This document shows positions 54,867 through 64,000 of a stretch of DNA of 64,000 bases, one piece after another. Made by a program: the position numbers and the translations under genes. The notes below the pieces were generated by a model, which was not told the DNA's origin, did not search any database, and saw nothing but the letters and a program-made list of their open reading frames with translations. Source of the stretch: Fragilaria crotonensis (Eukaryota; Bacillariophyta; Fragilariophyceae; Fragilariales; Fragilariaceae); assembly GCA_022925895.1 (NCBI GenBank), contig JAKSYS010000137.1, positions 1 through 64,000 on the forward strand, written 5' to 3'. The first letter of the stretch is position 1; every line of letters starts with the position of its first letter.

Positions 54867-56846
54867 ATACAATTACAATCCTATGCATCTATGAGAGGCA
54901 TTCTTGAATCGATCCCGGTCGGTCATTCTCGGAAAGACATTTCAATGCAAAAGAAAAGGTTCGGGAGCCTATTATTGCACATTTGACGGGTCCATACCGT
55001 ATAGCGTGTACAGTACTGTCTTCAGAACCGGGCAACACATGTACTATGTCATGACGATTCATTCAACAACTGACCTACAGGGAGTCAATTGTCTCCCTTT
55101 CCTCGCCTTCAATTGTTACCAACACAATTTCTCTTGTTTCTCACTGTAAAATGAGAAAAACCTTTCACTCCTCATTCCAACTATCCTATTAAAAGCAAGC
55201 TTTGTTTTGAATCTCTGTAGCAGCAGCAGTTCATCAGTCATAACACCATCTGAATTCAAACAACTGCATCTATTTTACTACCCCATCAAGCAACTCAACA
55301 AAATTCTCATTTGCTACATCCCATCCTTCACTTCTTTCACTTTTTAATCACAATTGTCAGGGGCGTTCTTCACTCAGCAATATTCCCATAGGATGCTGGT
55401 AGGATTGTGGGAGGCAACGCCGTTGACAACACCATTATATTGCTCAATTTTTTATCCTACTACTCCCTTCTCAACTCAGTTTTCCCTCCTCTCATCCAAC
55501 TTAATTTTCTAAGGAAAACAACCTCGTTTCTACCTAGTTTAAAGTCTATCATGCGTGAAGAAGAATTCGTGTTTCATTATGATGGGCACCTATGTAAAAA
55601 GCAAATACGATGCTTCCAAATGTACATCTACAGATATTTTAAAAAAAAGATGCAGGGCAATATGAAGACGTCACCTTGTATGTGATAGGATAAAAAATGC
55701 CTCCAGGCTCCAGGCCTGTTTCACCCTACCATAGGATGCAAAATTGCCACCTACCATCTTTTCCAGTTTTTTACAGTCGAATAACATTCAACAACGAATA
55801 TGACCGAAAAATCATCCTACCATCCGACCCAAAAATTGCCGCGTTAAGAATGCCCTTCAAACTTCAAAGTAGTACTGGGAGTACGTTTACAAGCACATAG
55901 TAACCTTAATCTTAGATGTTTCCCAAAGTGACTGGTGATCACCATGATGAGAAAACTTCAATTACTCAGACAGTCATCCATCACCCACCTTCTGTGCTGT
56001 ATTCAAAAGCACACCCTTCTATTTTGTCATATGCTATCTTGGATTATGTGTGTGATACTTGTGGCTGGGTTAAACATGTACTCCGAGTACGTAGTAGCTA
56101 AGGACTATGCAAGTAGCCTTGTACTAGCCATTCCAGGTTGTACCAAGTCATGTTGTATGCAAAATGATTCACTCACAAAGCATTGGGCCCTGTCTGAAAC
56201 ACTGCATCTACTTTCTTTTCTATCCTTCATCAAGTCCCTCTGCATTGAAGGACCACCGTTGCAACATGATATGTCTTGATACAAAGGGGGTTCTGCTGAT
56301 CACAATCACAGACCTACAAACCTACGTACAATCAACCTGCACTTTTGCAGGTGACCAAAAATCTTTGACTTTGCTGCAATCAACATCAGCACCTTGCAGT
56401 GTTCCAGCATCACAATGGCCTGTTGCACATGATGAACCATCAGGCAGGTTAAGAACAGAAAAACAATAATGGAATATTGGTTTTTGTACACCTGTTTGGT
56501 GAAGTACGCTTGACATCAGGTTGTCAATTGGACTAACAACATGTCAAACACTTGGTCCAGTTAGTTACACTCATTCACTCATGTAACAACCACTCAATGA
56601 ATCCCACTCACAGGCTGACCCCGGTACTCGCCAAATTTGTTGCTATGCTTAGTAGCAGCAGCTACTAACAACGAAAAGAAGTGATTCATGTCCACCAAGA
56701 AGTGTTCAACAGGGGGAACAAAGAGGAGAGAGTGAGTTAGAAAAGAACATGCCATTGTATGGTGATGTGGGATAGGAAGAATGACCTACAGGAGTCCAAG
56801 CCCCACGGAGCCAGCTTGTTGAAGCAATGCTAAACAAAAACGCCTT
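54867..56846. other. Gene-poor AT-rich region
   Basis: Several small frames occur (for example 55407-55685 and 55935-56279), but none shows a domain, and composition is AT-rich throughout. Nothing is supported as a gene. Confidence 0.5.
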
Positions 56847-56898
56847 CTAGAGGAAAGCAACGGTAATGCGTAATGCCAAACAAGTCTTCTTTACCAAA
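56847..56898. repeat. Direct repeat flanking the MITE-like element, left copy
   Basis: Diverged copy of 57622-57665: CTAG.(G/T)GAAAGCAAC(G/A)GTAAT...CCAA.CAA.TCTTCTTTAC is shared, with a ~7-bp indel. Confidence 0.75.
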
Positions 56899-56911
56899 TA
56901 AAGACACCTAC

Positions 56912-57626
56912 TAGAGTGTCTACAGGTCCGACGGGGTTAATTGACCCCATTTGGTGTTAATCAACCCTGTATTTGCCAATCTCGGATATGCTTCCACTTA
57001 TCTTGTCCTATGTCTGTTGGACTCCATCTTGGCCTATCTCCTTGGAACACTGACATGCTTGGCCTAAATAGGCAATTGAGTTAGTTGTTATTCAATTAAT
57101 AAACGCAATATTGAGCTAAAAACATGCATGTATTTCATTGTTCATTTTTGACCATGACATCACATTGTCCACAGCTCACGATGTTCAAATCCAATTTAGC
57201 TCAAAAGTGGCAGTAATGATACTCCAAAAAATAGTCGAACGTTGGCCACTCAGCATGTTTGTCTCAAAGCCTCAATTTGGCATTGCAGAATTGAATGAAA
57301 ATGGACTTGAAAAAAACTGTTTTGATATTGCGTAGAACATCTACCACACACTGCGCATGATTGCCTATCTGTAGTCAGAGACTGATTGGGGGATAAAAAT
57401 GAAGTATTGCATTTTTTCACATCCCTGACTTCCACAGGAAACAAAGAACAAGGAAAATGGATCAAATGAATGCAGAAAAGTGTTGTTATCTTATCACATT
57501 GATTACTGCAACTGGAGCATTATTTCCAGTGGCCCATAATATGAAATGTACAGAAAAGCATCTTGCATCACGTACAAAAATGATGGGGTTGATTAACCCC
57601 ATGTTCCCGGACCTGTAGACACTAGA
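56912..57626. mobile_element. MITE-like TIR element, 707 bp
   Basis: Inverted ends GTGTCTACAGGTCCG (56916) and CGGACCTGTAGACAC (57622), with a second inverted block GGGGTTAATTGACCCC / GGGGTTGATTAACCCC further in. Flanked by TAGA at 56912-56915 and 57623-57626. No transposase-size frame is present. The terminal GTGTCTA is shared with the nested element at 22722-24209. Confidence 0.8.
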
Positions 57627-57665
57627 TGAAAGCAACAGTAATTCCAAGCAAATCTTCTTTACTAA
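57622..57665. repeat. Direct repeat flanking the MITE-like element, right copy
   Basis: Matches 56847-56898 in the same orientation, immediately outside the right end of the element. Confidence 0.75.
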
Positions 57666-59129
57666 TTATGAAGGGTAAATCAAAGCCTTTAGAGGCAATG
57701 GCAATGAGATTAATCCTTGCCAAGTATGAATGAAAGCAATAAAGAAATGGAATATTTGCTCCGACAATACTGTTGGACACGGAGCTCGCACACGTTCCAC
57801 CGCTACCGTGCGGATGACGGTAAACAAATGTTGACTTCGACAGTGTTGTTAGGATTACAAGTACTGTAGTACCACGTACCATATAGTAACTACGTCATTA
57901 GAAACTGTTACGAACCGTGTGGCTCTTCCTGCGGGATCATGAGAAGGCGTCAAAAGAGTGTGAATCTTCTGGATTTTGGTAATTACTTGTTACTTGTGAA
58001 CATGGTTTCAGGTTTCACAGCAGAGTAAGCTGAGCCAAGGTGCGTGTGGTATTAGACCTGGCTTACAAGTGTCCTTTCCTCCGTAAAAAGTAAAAATGCA
58101 ATTTCAAGACTCCTGCTCCGGACTCAGAAGTCGAGACTACTTCCACAGCGACATCAGGAACATCCGAAGAGTTCCTTCAACGTGACTCATTACCAGACTG
58201 ACGTTGTAGGATTTCACCAACGGCTTAAATGACTGAAATTGTAATCGAGCTGGATTGGCCGAACCTATTCCTTGTTACTTGTGTCCTCAAAAATGACGCC
58301 ACTTTGACACTTCTTCCGGCAGCTGTAATATGTTGGTCCAAAAAGTGTTCGTTTCCAATGAATATATCATATTAGAGACTGTGGCGGATAAATCAATACT
58401 CGTACACTCCTACTGGCGTATTGAAGTGGACGGTATCTGCATGATGCATACAGTACCGTACAATCAAGAAATATTTATACAGGTATGTACTCGGAGCTCG
58501 GAGTACTCGAGTACCGGGTAGTAAACTTTTGGAGTTGGCGTTATCCATAGTGAAAGTGTCTGGTATTGTACTTGTACCTTGTACTTGTACTCAGTCTTGG
58601 ACTACAAGTACTTATTGCATCACACCCTATACGTCCGAGTGTATATATATATGTATATGCATATACGAAATACGCACAGACCTCATACGAGCCAAATTTC
58701 TCGTGACGACGAACAGACCCGTAGTACAACTACCACACTAACACTATGATAGTTACTGATGGACGTCTGAGGTCCTCCTCAGCACGTCTGCCGCTTCCTC
58801 AGTAGTACAGAAGTACTGGGTTGCTCATAAAAAAGGGTTCGCGAAGCGGGAACTTTCAGTTGCAATTTCATGCGAAAGGATTCGATTCTTTAATTCCTCT
58901 GAGTTTATCAACGAAGTTGACATCATGTCTCGATCGGACTCAACTGATTGGCCATACCGGAGCCAAGAATTGCAGTTTCTGTTTTGCCGTGATCCAGGTA
59001 GATTCCTATCAATGACTCGAGGTTCTCACAAATCCAGCGAACCTGAGCAAATCCTGAGCTTGTGACCACTACGCCTGATTCAACTTCGCATTACGAAGCC
59101 GATCACAAATAAAAATTGAATAATTCGCG
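57666..59129. other. Gene-poor region with GTAC palindromes
   Basis: GTAC-type words are dense near 57860 and 58480-58640. No supported gene. Confidence 0.5.
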
Positions 59130-59587
59130 ATGATTCAGCAAGACAACACGACGACGAAGCACAACGCAGTCCTCATCGAACCTGACATGAATGAGCAGCC
59201 ACCATGTAAGAAGCTCAAGACTTGCGCACAGAATGACTTGGCTGAAGCGCTACTTGACCTGAGGAAGTGTACTTCCTCCCGTGGGAACCTCTCTTCCGTC
59301 CTTCATTATCGTTACCCTATGGTACTCCTGGAGGAAGCGCTCAGTTCATGTCGTGTGATGATTCAACACCTATCTCAGATGATGAAGAAGATTCATCTTC
59401 AATCACGCCTTTCCGTCGCGCGCCGCCGCCAAATCAAGGAGCAGATTCGAAACCACAGGAAGGCTTTCATCAAGTTTCAATCTGCCGTTTTGCCGCGCGC
59501 TTCCAATTGACGACCTCTCCCACCTGCGCCGCGTTTCCTCGATGCGCTCCTGCTCAGGCTCTGAATACTTCCACTACATCACCCTGA
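59130..59587 (+). CDS. Unrecognised small gene, frame uncertain
   Basis: Frame 59130-59510 (126 codons, starting MIQQDNTTTKHN) is basic and Lys/Arg-rich toward its end. An overlapping frame (59267-59587) reads YFLPWEPLFRP, SCDDSTPISDDEEDSSS, PFRRAPPPNQ and looks more like a real protein from about 59270 onward. The true gene may change frame near 59265 by an indel or unseen splice. No domain was recognised. Confidence 0.35.
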
Positions 59588-62231
59588 ATAACAGGAATCG
59601 TTGACGAATCTTGGAGTTGGGAGATATCCGCATGACTGTCATTGCCCTCCTTTCTCGAATATGTCATCATCAAGAATGCTATGCATCGCACTTGCTATCT
59701 AACCTAGAATAGAAATACAACGCTTGAAGCAATGGCTTTCATTATTATCTTAGACGAAACAACTAAAGTATGAGCGAAACGTGCATATTCGCGGATGAGT
59801 GTACCTGTACCATGTCGCAGATTGTGTCAACTGATTGATGGCTGCTGATCCCGCCCAGGAAATGAAGATTCAGGCTTTGAATCTTCCACGTAACACTTGG
59901 CCATGACTCCTGGTTTCCGTGAGGTGCCAAGAACTTGGGTGCCGGAAGGAACACTTCCGCATCGCCAGAGGCTTGGCGAGTTTATTGTACGAAAGCCAAT
60001 GGTAATTACACAATTTAAGTCCTCTGGTGGTCCGATACCAGATGCATAAGGTGGTTGGTATGCGTACCTGGTAGTGCATTACGCACAAACCACATCATCC
60101 TCACATGTTTGGGTCCCATAGAGTGCCCTGTACGTTGCGAGTTTCATGTTTGATGCTTGATCTCATTCTTCGCGTATGCATAACAGGTTTGTCAGAGGTT
60201 GAGAATGCCTGCCTGGTGAAAGTGCAGAGCGCAGTCACTCGAATGCATGGTTCACGACTCACGACCACATCAGGACCAATACCGCATTGCTCGCTTTGGT
60301 GTTCAAACATATGACATGTTCATATGACATCTTTCGCTCGTACTTCAAGTACTTTGTACTCGTACTCCGAGTACACTTCGTACCTGTTAGCTTGTGGTAC
60401 TACGGAGTCTGGAGTAGCCTACTGTACTGGTACTGGTACTTGTACTTGGTACTAAATGGTACTACCGTACTAGGTAGTCATCTATGATATAATTGTTGGC
60501 TTGGACCTCGGACTCCAGTCGAACACTTCTACATATATGCATATGTTCTCTATTTGTTATTTATACAATACCAGGTGCGTCACACATTCGTACCCTGTGG
60601 CGTTTGGTCTGTGGTCTGTGGTATGCACGTCATCGCTTTGACGTCATCCCGCTACGTGTCTGCAGTACGGAATACCAGAATCGTATTACCAGTTACATGA
60701 CACGTAGGAATATCTACTGTGTACTGTACCTCATAAATGGTTTGGAGCTTGGAGTCTGTATGTACATACGAACATTCGAGTCCCTCGGTACACGATGTAC
60801 GATTCACTTCGAATCCGACGACAACCTCAATTCAAATCCAATCGAGATATTGCACCAGGAAAACATTCCTTGCCATATGGAGCTCAGGTGTTTGCAGGGA
60901 GTGACAATCACTTGAGAGGCCTGTTTGCTGATAATGACATTAAAGACAGAGGTTCGGCAGCTTTGGCAGTCACCAAACTTACACTATTGAGCAGGATCTC
61001 TCATTTTATTTAGGCAAAATGAAACCTTATCTTTTCAATGATTTCAAGAAATTGTTATGACAGTTCAACTGCTACTTTCTTCAAGCCATAAGCATTACGT
61101 GATGATGTTATTTATGGCTGGCAGTATGTGTAGCACATATTTTTACCTGAAAGCATCATCCCTACGCCGGTACCGGTATGCCGTATTGCAACTCACAAGT
61201 TTTTAAAACTAAGGTTGCTTTGATGACGGCAACTAACAACTAGTAGAACATGATCACCAAATTACAGGGTAAAGCCAGCCACTAGGTTAGCATTCCAAGG
61301 ATATATTGAACCTCGATCTCAATTGTATTGTCAGGGAACTGGGAGGTGTCAAAACCAAAAATGGCAGAAGAATTCCATATGGAAGCATCGCTGCAATAGT
61401 GTGGAAAATGCTACATATACATTTGTGGTTGATGATGGAAATGATTCAGAAAAAATTGAGAAAGCAAATAAAAGCTCGTCAACTTGATGATTGTACTCAT
61501 TGATGCTGGGACAAGATTACTAATGAGGACATTGCAATTTTGACGCTGCGACCAGAGCTACACACGGCTGATGACAAGGTTGACAGCTCACAACGTGATG
61601 ATGGCTCACACCATGCAGAAGAGCCAATCTGCCCATCAGGAATCCGAGGGCAAAGGAAGGTAGGTGGGGGCTGAAGTAGTCAGCTCCTTCGTTGACTAGG
61701 CCAGTAAAATCGAGAATCATCCGTATTCACCCCTAGTAGAGATGATCTGGCTGGCTGCAGTAGAAATAGCAGCGAGGGCAATCATAATGTGGAGCGTAGG
61801 AAGGACGAGTCCCACATATCCCATATCCCATGCCACGCCACACGCCACACGCCACACGCCACATGCACATGTCGCCATGTCGCATGTCCGCATGTCGAAT
61901 GTCGCATGTACCACAATAACCTAAAAATAGAGTTGAGTCACGAATGAAGGATCTTCTCTATATGCGATACAAGTATAAACATAGTAGTGAGACAGGGTTT
62001 AGTAAAACAGTACTGAGACGAATTCTGCCGGAGCCTGGAAAAGCATAACCATACACTAATACTTTCATTTTCGTCACGTTAGCACTGATTCCTCTTTTGA
62101 TTTGGTATGGGGGTTGACGTGGGTATAATTGGATAAGTTGACGTGGCTCAGATCTTACAGTGCAGTGAAGTGCAGTGAATTCAGACGCCAGCGAGGACCG
62201 GAATTTTACATAAATTGGTGCACGCTTCATC
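59588..62231. other. Gene-poor region with GTAC words and a CCACACG microsatellite
   Basis: GTAC-type palindromes are dense at 60330-60480. A CCACACG-type run (about 61826-61862) passes into CATGTCGCATGTCG words up to about 61910. No supported gene; frames such as 60493-60915 have no recognisable content. Confidence 0.55.
61826..61910. repeat. CCACACG and CATGTCG microsatellite
   Basis: Four to five CCACACG-like units are followed by irregular CATGTCG/CGCATGT units. Confidence 0.75.
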
Positions 62232-62867
62232 ATGTCCGCGAAGCGGAACGCAACCACACAATCAGGAAAGTCTGCACTGAAGAAGCAAGCAGGAAGACCT
62301 GCAAAGAAACATTGCATAGATGATGCAGTGCGAATGGTAAGGGGCTTTGTTTGAGAAACGTGGGCTCAGTGTATGCCTTTTTTTGGGAGATGTCGATATG
62401 AATTGAATTTCAAAGTTTGTGTAGAATTCTACTGACAATTTGTACTGGGAAATCCTTGACAGGTGATCGACAAAGATCTGCATTATGATGAAGCAATCTG
62501 GGCTTGTCGTTTGTTTGACACCCTTACCAGACAAACTCCTAGGTACCGTGTGAGGAAGGAACTGGAACAGAGGATACAAGAGGAGTATGAAAAAGTGGCA
62601 ATGTATGTTGCGATTTGCGAAAGAGAGCGATGAAGAGGAGGTGGACGCTTGCAACGGATGGACAGTTGCAACAGAGAAACTTGTATTGCCATCGACCACC
62701 ACGCCAACGACAAATTCTACGTTGTCAGAAGCAGGATCAAGCAACATAACTTCAGCTAGTGGAAGGAGCAAATGCAAAACTTGAAGAAAAAGGAGGCCAT
62801 CATTGCAAAATTGGCGGCAATGGAAAGGGACTGGACAACATATTTCCCGGCACCAACAGAAGTTTAA
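62232..62867 (+). CDS. Unrecognised spliced gene with basic AT-hook-like N-terminus, frame disturbed
   Basis: Exon 1 (62232-62336, 35 codons) is basic and contains AGRPAKKH, similar to an AT-hook core. A GTAAGG...ACAG intron (62337-62462) joins in phase to VIDKDLHYDEAIWACRLFDTLT...RVRKELEQRIQEEYEKVA. The frame then stops near 62632, but coding-like sequence continues in a second frame (AKESDEEEVDACNGWTV) and a third one near 62760-62867 (WKEQMQNLKKKEAIIAKLAAMERDW). Further short introns, indels or decay could each explain this. The family is not recognised; the basic start and helical acidic end suggest a nucleic-acid-associated or transposon-linked protein, but that is only inference. Confidence 0.45.
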
Positions 62868-63446
62868 AGGCTCAGTCCTATTAATACAGTAGTTCTTAAC
62901 ACATTTAGATCATTTGGAATCAAATCCTTCATCATCTTCCTGTTCATTCTGCATCATCATGGTCGGAATTGAATTAATGCATAATTTTGCAGTCCCATCT
63001 CGTCTTATTTGTATGGGAGTCTCATTTTTATGTTCTCTAAATCCGGGTTCCAAAGCAGCCGACTAAACGTAACTTCACCAATAACCGTACTTCTTCAAAT
63101 CTTCTTGATTTAATCTGTTCACGGGATAATGCTCTTTCATTTGGTATGTCTTAGGCCGGAGCTTTCAGCCACAAAACGTTTTCCCAAACGAGCATGCACG
63201 TTTTGTCTTTGCGGAAACTCAAAAATGGTCCTTGCAGTCATACTCCTAGAATTAATTACAAAGCAGACGACTTGGACTGCTATTTATGTTTTACATATTG
63301 GCATGTATAAGAGTATTAGAAATTTGGCGTTGAATCGATTTCAGTACAAAAGATACTAAAGTTATCATGTGGTTCAGTAGAGCTTTATTGACAGAATCTT
63401 CGACACATCATGCAAGTATCATACGTCGAAGAACAAAATTTCCGCC
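62868..63446. other. Intergenic, no supported gene
   Basis: AT-rich; the frame at 63129-63359 has no recognised content. Confidence 0.45.
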
Positions 63447-64000
63447 ATGAGCAAATCCACAAAAAACCGGTCGAAACGGTCGACCAACATATCGGGCGGA
63501 CTCCAAAAAGAGATACAGGCACTCATTGCGTATGCCTGCTATGATTCGCCTTCTCTGATCCGGCGAGGAGGGTCTCTGGGGGAGAGCGCGATCGAAAACA
63601 AGATGACTTCCATCTTCTATGGAGAAGGTACGAATGGCGCCGACCCAAACTTGATCACGTACGACGATCAGTTTTGCTCGGCTTGAACAAATTCAAGGGG
63701 CTCTACACGCAGTCGGTACATGCGGCCGCAGGAGGGCCAACTTCATCCACTGGAGAAGTGATTCTTTCGATTCCAGCTTTTTACACCGCCACAAGAAGCT
63801 CTTTATCTACGTTGGTGAGGGTTCGATTGATAAGGCGATACTGTCGCAAAAGTCACTGCTTTCGGTTGGAGAAGATTTCGGGCCGCACGCTTCATCGCAA
63901 TGCCAAGACGGTCTTGTGCAATTGCAAGAAGATGATGGCGATTGTAACGAGAAAAGGTTCGCCGTATAGAGATGGAAAGTTTCCATCCGGAACGAACTGG
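63447..64000 (+). CDS. Partial unidentified gene at right edge
   Basis: Starts MSKSTKNRSKRSTNISGGLQ and continues KEIQALIAYACYDSPSLI, RRGGSLGESAIENKM to a stop at 63686. After that, coding-like sequence appears in another frame (SSTGEVILSIPAFYTATR near 63750). A short intron or an indel may separate them, and the gene may extend beyond the window. No domain could be named. Confidence 0.4.

Larger units (their letters stand above)
48096..54870 (+). mobile_element. Copia-type LTR retrotransposon 2 (CoDi-like), looks whole and young
   Basis: The element spans 48100-54866 between two 230-bp LTRs that look identical by eye (TGTTAAGT...GTTAACA), with ATAC as a likely flanking duplication. Gag occupies about 49.0-50.4 kb and pol about 50.4-54.5 kb. 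Pol shows protease (LDTHADTCVAG), an integrase DDE core (YADTLFF, VVDNDPTM, NRAELDVREIK), a chromo-like segment, reverse transcriptase (ADIQNAYLNA, YVDDVAV) and RNase H (SFVMSCFVDADHAG, SSTFGSEFVAM). Gag shows no CCHC knuckle, unlike element 1. The two elements differ in length, LTRs and protein sequence and so belong to different lineages. It looks complete, with no clear break. Confidence 0.95.

Noticed and set aside
63740-63840. Hsp70 fragment suggested by VILSIPAFYT
   Set aside because: The resemblance to the Hsp70 VPAYFT motif is limited to a few residues; none of the flanking Hsp70 blocks is present.
1-64000. tRNA, rRNA or other structural RNA genes
   Set aside because: No cloverleaf with A/B boxes or conserved rRNA block was recognised on reading; a covariance-model scan would be needed to exclude them.

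Overview
The window looks like nuclear DNA of a pennate diatom (or a close stramenopile relative). It carries spliced protein genes with short GT-AG introns (82-94 nt where resolved) and a plastid-type presequence with a SAFAP motif on cysteine synthase. It also holds two Copia retrotransposons of the kind described from diatoms (CoDi-like), type II membrane LRR proteins, and intergenic DNA crowded with GTAC palindromes. The species cannot be fixed from sequence alone.

0-13 kb is a dense housekeeping block on both strands: hemerythrin-like protein (-), mitochondrial ribosomal protein uS9 (+), COQ3 ubiquinone methyltransferase (-), a ZNHIT2-like HIT zinc-finger protein (+), plastid cysteine synthase (-), an uncertain hypothetical gene (-) and a TLDc-domain protein (+). 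Two gene relics lie among them: a copy of the uS9m 5' end at the left edge, and a copy of the COQ3 3' end just after uS9m.

13-27 kb holds a secreted trypsin-like protease with three Cys-rich C-terminal modules (-), a photolyase/alpha-beta-hydrolase fusion (-), and two divergently transcribed ionotropic glutamate receptor-like channels. The channels are separated by a nested pair of terminal-inverted-repeat DNA transposons.

27-41 kb holds a tandem pair of LRR transmembrane proteins. The first is a decayed pseudogene and the second an intact three-exon gene; both have an undescribed repeated basic motif in the predicted cytosolic half. A two-exon multi-pass membrane protein, the ALG8 glucosyltransferase and an OTU-domain protein with a long disordered tail follow.

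41-55 kb is dominated by two Copia-type LTR retrotransposons, each with LTRs that look identical, so both are young. The DNA between them carries a cluster of thirteen irregularly spaced copies of GTAAGCAAATT. 55-64 kb is gene-poor: a 0.7 kb MITE-like element flanked by an older direct repeat, microsatellites, a spliced but frame-disturbed small gene near 62.2-62.9 kb, and a partial unidentified gene at the right edge.

Two conserved host genes (ZNHIT2-like and cysteine synthase) each contain one apparent reading-frame shift at or beside a short T or A run. Residual indel errors in the assembly are a likely explanation, but real lesions cannot be excluded.
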